Source: CAZMGB01 sp964565775
Lineage (GTDB): Bacteria; Chloroflexota; Dehalococcoidia; DSTF01; JALHUB01
Length of the DNA: 64,000 nt
Reading direction: 5' to 3'
Assembly (NCBI GenBank): GCA_964565775.1
Contig: CAZMGB010000004.1
Location: forward strand, 1-64,000
How positions within the stretch are numbered: position 1 is the stretch's first letter; the number at the start of each line of letters is the position of its first letter. Positions 57,845 through 64,000 of the stretch are shown in pieces. The notes under the pieces were generated by a model. It saw only the letters and a list, made by a program, of their open reading frames with translations, had not been told where the DNA came from and searched no databases. The translations under genes were made by a program, and so were the position numbers.

Positions 57845-58261
57845 CTACTCCCCCATGACCTGCACCACGATCTCGCGCTGGCGGGGGCGGACGTCGAAGT
57901 CCATGTGCACTATCTGCTGCCAGGTCCCGAGCATCAGCCGCCTGTCTGCGAAGGGGACGGAGAGGGAGGGCCCGAGGAGGGCGGCGCGGACGTGCGAGTG
58001 GCCGTTGCCATCGTGCCAGCGCTCGTTGTGCCGATAGTAGCGGTCCGGCGGCACCACCTCGTCGAAGACCTGCTTGAGGTCGGCCACTGCTCCCGGCTCG
58101 AACTCGATGGTCGTCAGGCCGCTGGTGGAGCCGGGGCAGAAGAGGGTCACCGTGCCGGACGTCATGCCCGAGCCGACGACGGCTCTGGCCACGGCGTCGG
58201 TGATGTCGTGGGTATCGGCGTTGCCGCGCGTCTGTAGCGAGATCTTGTTCGTGATTACCAT
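57845..58261 (-). CDS. YjbQ/UPF0047 family protein
   Basis: 138-residue protein of the secondary thiamine-phosphate synthase-like family. Signatures are GTVTLFCPGSTSGLTTIE, GNGHSHVRAALLGPSLSVP and LGTWQQIVHMDFDVRPR. A weak thiamine-phosphate synthase activity is known for a relative, but the physiological role is unsettled. ATG 58261 (MVITNKISLQTRG) is chosen because family members start there and AAGGTGG is just upstream. Confidence 0.92.
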   Translation of the reverse strand: MVITNKISLQTRGNADTHDITDAVARAVVGSGMTSGTVTLFCPGSTSGLTTIEFEPGAVADLKQVFDEVVPPDRYYRHNERWHDGNGHSHVRAALLGPSLSVPFADRRLMLGTWQQIVHMDFDVRPRQREIVVQVMGE

Positions 58262-58419
58262 GCCTGCCACCTTGTCTCGGGCGTCGGCCCCCGGAGGGGA
58301 GCCGCTAATCGTGGATATGCGGCTTGTCAAGCTCGTGAGCCAGCGACCGAAGCGCTCGCGGTCGTCCAGACGTGTAGTCCAGCGCGGGAGGATGCCCGTG
58401 GCCGCCCGCAGCCCTCGCC

Positions 58420-59790
58420 CTACTGCGGCGTTGTCGAGGCCACAGCCGTCGCGGCCGCCTCCTGGCGGAGGAAGCTCCGGAGCAGGTGATCGCTGAGGCG
58501 CTTGGCGAAGGAGATGATGGTGAGGACGGTGGGCTGGCCCAGGGCCTCGGGGAAGACGCTGGCGTCGCAGACGTAGAGGTTCTTGACCGCCATCTGAAGG
58601 TCGCCGTCCACCATCTCGCCGAGACGGACGCTGGCGCTGGGATGGGTCCCGCGCAGCCGCGACACGAAGATGGACTCCGGATCGCAGCCGGCCTTCACCA
58701 GGATGCGGCGGGAGACGACGGTGGCGTGGTGGAGGCGCTCCCGGTCCCGCTCCGTCATGGGAGTGCTGATGCGCCCCTCCACAGAGATGATCCCGGATAC
58801 CTCGTCAGTCACCTTTATCATGACCCCCATCATCCGGCGGTAGTTGCGCCACGTCAGGAGGTAGCGGGGGCCCTTGAGGGTGGCCATGATGGGATACAGC
58901 ATCCAGGGGTCGATGAGGGTGCTGAGCATGTAGCCGTGCTCCAGGTCGCTGTAGCCGACGGTCATCGGTGGCTCGAAGGCCGTCCCCTGCTCCTTCGAGA
59001 CGCCGTAGACCATCACCGTCGGGTCCATGGCCATGCCGCGTCCCGCCTCGGCGAAGCCCGACTTCTGGAGGATGAGGGGCGTGCCTATCCCTCCCGCCGA
59101 GAGCACTACCACCCTGGACCGAACCTCGAACGGCTGTCGGCCTCGGAGCTTGCCGCGCACGCCGCCTACCTGTCCGTCCTCGATGATGAGCTCGTCGACG
59201 CGGGCGCGCGTGAGCAGTGTGCAGCCCGCCGCGACTGCCTCGTCCACGTACTCGTTGGCGGTCCACTTGGCTCCGCAGCGGCAGGCCAGCATGCACTTGG
59301 CCCCGCAGTCGAAGTGACCGGCGCGTGACGGGTCCATGAACTTGGGTAGCGGCTGCCAGTCGTAGCCCAGGTGCTGGGCCGCCTCCATCAGCGTGCGGGA
59401 GGCTGCCCCCAGCAGATCATCCGGCAGGCGATCGATGTGCAGCTCGCGGATCGTCTCCTGGGCGTACTTATCGAGGTCAACGCCGTAGCGCTCGCGGAGC
59501 CACGCCGGCGGAGTCGCGGCGCAGGCGCAGTACATGTTGGTGGCGCCCCCCGTCATGATCGGGCGGACGATGTTCAGTCCCTCCTCTGAGAAGAGGAAGC
59601 AACGCCGATCGCCGTAGATGAGCGCACCCAGGTGGCTGCCGTAGTAGATGTCCTTGCGGTAGTCCCGGCCCATCTCCAGCAGCATCACCCGTTGCCCGGC
59701 GCGGGCCAACTGCCGGGCCACCGTGGCACCACCCGGCCCGGAGCCAACTACTACGACATCGGTTTCGTGGGTCGTCATGTCCTGCGCCAC
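58420..59790 (-). CDS. GMC-family FAD-dependent oxidoreductase with cysteine-rich insert
   Basis: 456-residue flavoprotein. The FAD loop is VVVGSGPGGATVARQLA. RPIMTGGATNMY, VVVLSAGGIGTPLIL and the C-terminal DASVFPEALGQPTVLTI are the usual GMC features, and THPSAS carries the expected His. A cluster of four cysteines (DCGAKCMLACRCGAKW, about residues 160-176) might bind metal or an iron-sulfur centre; related GMC proteins have a similar CxxC...C pattern. It probably oxidises an alcohol or sugar, with unknown substrate and acceptor. Confidence 0.88.
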   Translation of the reverse strand: MAQDMTTHETDVVVVGSGPGGATVARQLARAGQRVMLLEMGRDYRKDIYYGSHLGALIYGDRRCFLFSEEGLNIVRPIMTGGATNMYCACAATPPAWLRERYGVDLDKYAQETIRELHIDRLPDDLLGAASRTLMEAAQHLGYDWQPLPKFMDPSRAGHFDCGAKCMLACRCGAKWTANEYVDEAVAAGCTLLTRARVDELIIEDGQVGGVRGKLRGRQPFEVRSRVVVLSAGGIGTPLILQKSGFAEAGRGMAMDPTVMVYGVSKEQGTAFEPPMTVGYSDLEHGYMLSTLIDPWMLYPIMATLKGPRYLLTWRNYRRMMGVMIKVTDEVSGIISVEGRISTPMTERDRERLHHATVVSRRILVKAGCDPESIFVSRLRGTHPSASVRLGEMVDGDLQMAVKNLYVCDASVFPEALGQPTVLTIISFAKRLSDHLLRSFLRQEAAATAVASTTPQ

Positions 59791-59843
59791 GGCTTGCCTC
59801 CTCTATAGGTCGCGAACTTCGCTCCTGCCCAGCCCGACCGCCG

Positions 59844-60959
59844 TCAGGAGGGCTGAACAGACTTCAGATCTCGAAAGGCCCGCGGCAGCCGCCGGATATC
59901 CTCCGCCGTCGGCGGGCCGAAGGGGAGAGGCAAAGCATTGAATGTGTGCCAGTAGAGCACGGGCCCCTCCTGTAGCCGGCCGGCCTCCACCAGGTCCACC
60001 AGCGCCGCCATCGTCTTCGCCGTATACACGCCTTCCAGCTCCAGGGCTTCCGTCTCCCGCGCCAGCTCCGCCGCCCGCGCCGCTGCCAGCGTCGGGTGGC
60101 CGTAGCCGCCGCCGAGCCAGTCGGACAGGAGTGTCACCTCCTCCGGCCCGATGTCTTCCTCGGGCAGCGGCGCCCCCCGTCGGCGCAGCAGCCGCGCGGT
60201 GCGATTGGCCAGCCGGGTCACCGTCTCCGGCTTCAGAGGTATGACGTCGCTCACCACGACGGCCATCAACCGACTGCGCAGGCCGGCCAGCCGCAGCCCC
60301 AGCAGGAGCCCAGCCGCCGTCCCGCCCGATCCGAGGGCTACGAAGATGTGAGCCGGCTCGGGCAGCTCGCCCGCCGCTACCTGGTCGGCGAGCTCGAAAG
60401 CGGCGTTGACGTAGCCCACAGCGCCCAGCGGTGACGAGCCGCCCGTGGGCAGCAGGTACGGCAGGCGGACCCGCCGCCAATGAGCGTAGCGGAGCATCGC
60501 CAGGGGCGCCAGGACGGCCGCCCGCGGCACCGTGCGAGGGCGGTGGATCACCGCACCGGTCTGGTGGAGCCGCCACACCTGCGAGCGCACGTGGTCGTCG
60601 ACAGGCTGGTCCACCAGGAGGAGCACTGTGCGCAGCCCTGCCTCTCGCGCGTACAGGGCGGTGGCGAGGCCGTGGTTGGTGGCGATAGCGCCGAAGGTGA
60701 TAATCGTCCGGCAGCCTCGTCGAAGCGCATCGGCGATGACGAACTCGAGCTTGCGGGCCTTGTTGCCGCCGTAGACGCTGCCGTAGACGCCGTCGTTCTT
60801 CACCCACAACGGCGGCCCACCGAGGCGGCCCGATAGGCGTGCCAGGGGCGTGACCGGGCTGGGCCCCTTCCCAAGAGCCAGGCGAGGAATTGTCGCCTGG
60901 AGCTCGGGGTAGCGGGTGTAGAGAGCAAAGGTGCTGGGAGCCACTTCGCTGGTCCGCAC
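59844..60959 (-). CDS. PLP-dependent enzyme of the ACC deaminase/D-cysteine desulfhydrase family
   Basis: 371-residue fold-type II PLP enzyme. The Schiff-base Lys lies in YGGNKARKLEF. The downstream motif GAIATNHGLATA is the family substrate-binding region, and the glycine-rich phosphate loop is ALGSGGTAAGLLLGL. Members deaminate 1-aminocyclopropane-1-carboxylate or desulfhydrate D-cysteine, and these cannot be told apart here. GTG 60959 follows AGGGGGAA. A TATAAT on the minus strand (61001-61006) may be its -10. The LarA-like gene is divergent. Confidence 0.88.
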   Translation of the reverse strand: MRTSEVAPSTFALYTRYPELQATIPRLALGKGPSPVTPLARLSGRLGGPPLWVKNDGVYGSVYGGNKARKLEFVIADALRRGCRTIITFGAIATNHGLATALYAREAGLRTVLLLVDQPVDDHVRSQVWRLHQTGAVIHRPRTVPRAAVLAPLAMLRYAHWRRVRLPYLLPTGGSSPLGAVGYVNAAFELADQVAAGELPEPAHIFVALGSGGTAAGLLLGLRLAGLRSRLMAVVVSDVIPLKPETVTRLANRTARLLRRRGAPLPEEDIGPEEVTLLSDWLGGGYGHPTLAAARAAELARETEALELEGVYTAKTMAALVDLVEAGRLQEGPVLYWHTFNALPLPFGPPTAEDIRRLPRAFRDLKSVQPS

Positions 60960-61000
60960 GCGGCGTTCCCCCTGTGTCGAATCCTGGCTGTCTGCCGCCT

Positions 61001-61006
61001 ATTATA
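61001..61006 (-). promoter_or_regulatory. Candidate -10 element for the PLP enzyme gene
   Basis: Perfect TATAAT on the minus strand, about 42 bp before the GTG start. No convincing -35 at 17 bp, so this is tentative. Confidence 0.4.
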
Positions 61007-61195
61007 CCCCCTCGGCCGACTTTGGCGGCGGCGCCCACCCGTCTGAACCGTCGAGGGCTCACGGTCGGAACCCGTCCGATGGGCCACGTTGCCCAGACAC
61101 TCGCGAGAATGGGCCAACTGGCACTAGCCAGACCTAACGACACCTATGCTACATTCGGGCCTGTCGAGTCGTATCCCGTGCGGAGAGGTGCCGCC

Positions 61196-62419
61196 ATGAA
61201 AGTGCGTGTCCCGCAGCTCTACTGGTACGAGACGTCGGAGATGGAGCTGGATTTCCCGGACTCGTGGGAAGTCCACTTCTGCCCGCCGAGAGGGCACGAC
61301 CGCCCTCGCTTGACCGCGGAGGAGATGCAGAGGGCATTCGATAACCCCATCGGGACGCCGCCGCTGCGGGAGCTTGCCCGGGGCCGGAAGGAGGTCGCCA
61401 TAATCTTCGACGACTTCACCCGCCCCACCCGCGTCTACGAGATCGCCGCCTATGTCCTGAAGGAGCTGGCCGCCGCCGGCATCGCCGACGAGCAGGTCCG
61501 CTTCATCGCCGCTGTTGGTACGCACGGCGCCCACGACAACGTGGCCCACCGCCTGAAGCTGGGCCAGGAGATCCTGGAGCGCTTCCCCGTCTACAACCAC
61601 AACCCGTACGAGAACTGCGTCGACGTAGGCACCACCAGCCGGGGGACGCGCCTGGCCGTGAATCGGGAGGTCATGAACTGCGACCTGAGGATCAGCATCG
61701 GCTGCGTCCTGCCGCACCCACAGGTCGGCTACAGCGGCGGTGGCAAAGCCATCCTTCCCGGCGTCTCCCACATGGATAGCATCGCCTATTTCCACACCAA
61801 GATCGCCTTCAGCGGCCCCGAAACCCTCGGCTCCGGAAACTACGACCAGAACGTCATGCGCCTGGAGTTCGAGGAGGCCTGCAAGCTGGCCGAGCTCCAC
61901 TTCACCGCCGACGCCCTGGTGAACTTGAAGGGTGAAATCACGGCCCTCTACGCCGGCGACCCCGTCGAGGAGCACCACGAGGCGGTCAAGCTGGCCAGGG
62001 AGGTATACGCCACCGACACCATTCCGGGCCTTGACGCCGTGGTCGCCAACTCTTTCCTCAAGGCCAACGAGGCTTTCATCTCCGTCCCCATGGCGATCAA
62101 GTCTCTGGGTATGGGCGGCGGCAGCATGGTGATGATCATCAACTCGCCCACGGGCCAGGTCGTGCACTACTCGATGCGCAGCTTCGGCACGAGCTACGGC
62201 GGCCGTCTATTCAGCGCCCGCGCCATGCCGGAGCAGTTCAAGGTCATCGTCCTCAATCCGCAGAAGGACCTGACCTGTGTCGACATGTTTACCAACCCTC
62301 GCACCGTCACCTGGACCAGGAACTGGGCCGAGACCCGCTGCGCCCTCGAAAGCCAGCATCCCAACGGCGCCAAGGTGGCTGTCTATCCTGATGCCACCAT
62401 CCAGTATCTGAGCGCCTGA
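61196..62419 (+). CDS. LarA-like (lactate racemase family, DUF2088) protein
   Basis: 407-residue protein of the nickel-pincer-cofactor racemase family, which epimerises 2-hydroxy acids. The signatures FDDFTRPTRVYE, VGTHGAHDN and HPQVGYSGGGKAILPG contain the His residues and the Lys that in LarA holds the cofactor. The C-terminal part (MGGGSMVMIINSPTG...) is normal for the family. LarB/LarC/LarE cofactor genes are not in the window. ATG 61196 has GGAGAGGT upstream; a longer open frame reaches into the divergent promoter and is not used. The FrhB-like gene follows 64 bp later. Confidence 0.9.
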   Translation: MKVRVPQLYWYETSEMELDFPDSWEVHFCPPRGHDRPRLTAEEMQRAFDNPIGTPPLRELARGRKEVAIIFDDFTRPTRVYEIAAYVLKELAAAGIADEQVRFIAAVGTHGAHDNVAHRLKLGQEILERFPVYNHNPYENCVDVGTTSRGTRLAVNREVMNCDLRISIGCVLPHPQVGYSGGGKAILPGVSHMDSIAYFHTKIAFSGPETLGSGNYDQNVMRLEFEEACKLAELHFTADALVNLKGEITALYAGDPVEEHHEAVKLAREVYATDTIPGLDAVVANSFLKANEAFISVPMAIKSLGMGGGSMVMIINSPTGQVVHYSMRSFGTSYGGRLFSARAMPEQFKVIVLNPQKDLTCVDMFTNPRTVTWTRNWAETRCALESQHPNGAKVAVYPDATIQYLSA

Positions 62420-62483
62420 GCGATCAGCGCCTTCGCAGGCACGCTGAGAGAACGCCGATGACGAGCCGATGAGGGGACAGCAG

Positions 62484-63608
62484 ATGAGCGCTGGGATCGA
62501 GATCAAGGGAAGCCAGGCACTACAGGAGGAGGTCTGTGCGCGGCGACTCTGCACTCTCTGTGGAGCCTGCTCCGGGCTGTGTCCCTATTACATCTCCTAT
62601 CGAGGACGCATGGTGACCCTGGATGAGTGTGACCTGGCCCAGGGGCGCTGCTACGCCTTCTGTCCCCGCACGCCGGTTGACCTGAACCTCGTCAATCAGA
62701 CGCTGTTTGGCGCCCCCTACCCCGCCAGCGAGTTGGGTACGGTGCGCGACGTGCTCATGTCCCGCGCCACCGACGCCGCGCTGCGCTCTCGCGCCCAGTA
62801 CGGCGGCACCGTCAGCGCCTTCGTCGCCTTCGCCTTGGGGACGGGGCTTATCGATACCGCCGTCCTCACATCCAGTGACGAGAAGATGCTGCCCGGCGGG
62901 AGGGCGGTCCGCGACGAGGCAGGCGTCCTGGATTGCGCCGGCTCCAACTTCGTGGCGTCGCCCACCCTGGAGACCTTCAACCGAGAGGCAGCCGGCGACG
63001 CCGAGCGCATCGGCGTCGTGGCGATGCCCTGTCAGGCGCTGGCCCTAGCCAAGATGAAGACCTCGCCCCTGGAGAACCGCAGCAATATCGACAAGCTCAG
63101 GCTGGTCATCGGCCTCTTCTGCACCTGGGCCCTCGAGTACAAGGACTTCTTCGCTTTTCTGGGGGAGAGGGTGCCCGTGGGGCAGATCGTCAAGGTCGAC
63201 GTGCCACCACCGCCGGCCAACGTCTTCGAGGTCTATACTGACTCCGCCCGTCTGACCATCCCGCTCGACCAGGTGCGTGCGTTCATCCGCTCCACCTGCA
63301 ACGTCTGCATCGACATGACGGCCGAGTTCGCCGACCTGGCCGTCGGCGCCGCCGAAGGCATCGAGGGCTGGAACACCCTCATCGTCAGGAGCGAGGCCGG
63401 AGTGGAGCTGGTGGAGGCGGCACGCGCCGCCGGCGCTCTGGAAGTGGCAGCCCTTCCGGATGCGAATCTGGAGCACCTGAAGGATGCCGCCCTCGGCAAG
63501 AAGAGGCGCGGGCTCTCGAACATCGCCGATATCACGGGCAGCAAGGACGACCTGGCCTACCTGGAACCGAGCAGAGAAGCCCTCGCGGCACTGCTCTCGC
63601 GGGCCTAA
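62484..63608 (+). CDS. FrhB/FdhB-family (coenzyme F420 hydrogenase beta-like) iron-sulfur flavoprotein
   Basis: 374-residue protein with an N-terminal ferredoxin-like CTLCGACSGLCPYY, then CDLAQGRCYAFCPRTP, the FrhB_FdhB N-domain around QYGGTVSAFVAFAL, and the C-domain with VVAMPCQALALAKM, GLFCTWALEYKDF and CNVCIDMTAEFADLAVG. Such proteins pass electrons between ferredoxin, flavin and F420 or other partners. It sits between the LarA-like racemase and the indolepyruvate oxidoreductase gene, suggesting a shared hydroxy/oxo-acid pathway. ATG 62484 follows GAGGGGACAGCAG; an ATG 15 bp upstream is possible. Confidence 0.88.
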   Translation: MSAGIEIKGSQALQEEVCARRLCTLCGACSGLCPYYISYRGRMVTLDECDLAQGRCYAFCPRTPVDLNLVNQTLFGAPYPASELGTVRDVLMSRATDAALRSRAQYGGTVSAFVAFALGTGLIDTAVLTSSDEKMLPGGRAVRDEAGVLDCAGSNFVASPTLETFNREAAGDAERIGVVAMPCQALALAKMKTSPLENRSNIDKLRLVIGLFCTWALEYKDFFAFLGERVPVGQIVKVDVPPPPANVFEVYTDSARLTIPLDQVRAFIRSTCNVCIDMTAEFADLAVGAAEGIEGWNTLIVRSEAGVELVEAARAAGALEVAALPDANLEHLKDAALGKKRRGLSNIADITGSKDDLAYLEPSREALAALLSRA

Positions 63609-63652
63609 CGCGCGCCGCAGCCGCGCCGGTCCTAACCGCAGGGAGTGGAAGG

Positions 63653-64000
63653 ATGACGAGTATCGCGACGTACGCGCCGGGCACCGACCAGCTCCTCATG
63701 GGCAACGAGGCCATCGCCCGGGGGGCGCTGGAGGCGGGGATCGGGTTCGCGAGCGGCTACCCCGGCACGCCCTCCTCGGAGATCGTCGGCAGCCTGGCGG
63801 AGGCCGCCCGGGAGGCCGGCATCTACGCCGAGTGGTCGGTGAACGAGAAGGTGGCCCTGGAAGCGGCCGCCGCCGCCTCCTTCGCCGGGGTGCGGGCCAT
63901 CGTAGCGATGAAGCAGAACGGCCTCAACGTGGCCTCGGACTTCCTGATGACGCTGAACCTGACGGGGATCAACGCTGGTCTGGTGGTGGTCATCTGTGAT
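63653..64000 (+). CDS. iorA: Indolepyruvate:ferredoxin oxidoreductase alpha subunit-like, 3' truncated by window end
   Basis: The first 116 residues of a thiamine-pyrophosphate 2-oxoacid:ferredoxin oxidoreductase are visible: GNEAIARGALEAGIGF, SGYPGTPSSEIVGSL, EWSVNEKVALEAAAAASF and MKQNGLNVASDFLM. This is the typical N-terminus of IorA, which decarboxylates aryl pyruvates to aryl-acetyl-CoA. The frame is open at the window end. ATG 63653 has GGAGTGGAAGG upstream. It would feed acyl-CoA to an ADP-forming ligase such as that at 54258. Confidence 0.88.
   Translation, partial: MTSIATYAPGTDQLLMGNEAIARGALEAGIGFASGYPGTPSSEIVGSLAEAAREAGIYAEWSVNEKVALEAAAAASFAGVRAIVAMKQNGLNVASDFLMTLNLTGINAGLVVVICD

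Overview
The window is high-GC bacterial DNA with dense, short-spaced operons, no rRNA and a single tRNA. One 100-N run (38613-38712) shows it is a scaffolded draft assembly, probably a metagenome-assembled genome. The gene set points to an uncultured, probably aerobic or facultative member of the Chloroflexota, close to Dehalococcoidia/SAR202-type lineages. The reasons are a complex I operon without NuoEFG, a GlnR-like nitrogen regulator, several CaiB/BaiF CoA-transferases, and REP-like CCTCACCCC palindromes. This placement is an inference from gene content; no 16S or marker phylogeny was possible.

Left part (1-17 kb): the 3' end of a 2-oxoacid dehydrogenase E2 gene, lpd and a double-domain nitrilase meet a large hybrid sensor kinase tail to tail. 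An orphan FliA-type sigma factor and a Gfo/Idh/MocA-like protein follow, then csrA, a NarL-type response regulator and small proteins. Next come a DUF3870 protein, NhaA, a MATE exporter, an ABM-like protein, a zinc-ribbon protein behind a convincing cyclic di-AMP (ydaO) riboswitch, a GNAT acetyltransferase behind an unexplained leader with its own promoter and terminator, and a non-canonical SDR.

Middle (18-47 kb): a housekeeping block holds prs-secA-nudix-hypothetical, an ABC permease/ATPase pair, a duplicated DUF4389 membrane protein and valS. The eleven-gene nuoABCDHIJKLMN operon follows. Its end is marked by a palindromic repeat, a duplicated nuoN tail and the assembly gap. A secreted protease with TSP3-like and dockerin-like modules comes next. 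The nitrogen block (two different glutamine synthetases, PII, AmtB) is transcribed leftwards below a GlnR-like atypical regulator. A four-half-site GlnR-type box lies just upstream of amtB. A tRNA-Thr(CGU) closes this part.

Right part (47-64 kb): a membrane-anchored metallophosphatase is followed by an accessory catabolic region: a winged-helix/ferredoxin protein, an enoyl-CoA hydratase, two CaiB/BaiF CoA-transferases, an MBL hydrolase, an ADP-forming acyl-CoA ligase alpha-type protein, two alpha/beta hydrolases, YjbQ, a GMC oxidoreductase, a PLP deaminase-like enzyme, a LarA-like racemase, an FrhB-like protein and the start of an indolepyruvate:ferredoxin oxidoreductase alpha subunit. Together they suggest breakdown of organic, 2-hydroxy and 2-oxo acids through CoA thioesters, with ferredoxin-linked electron transfer. 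The individual substrates cannot be read from sequence.
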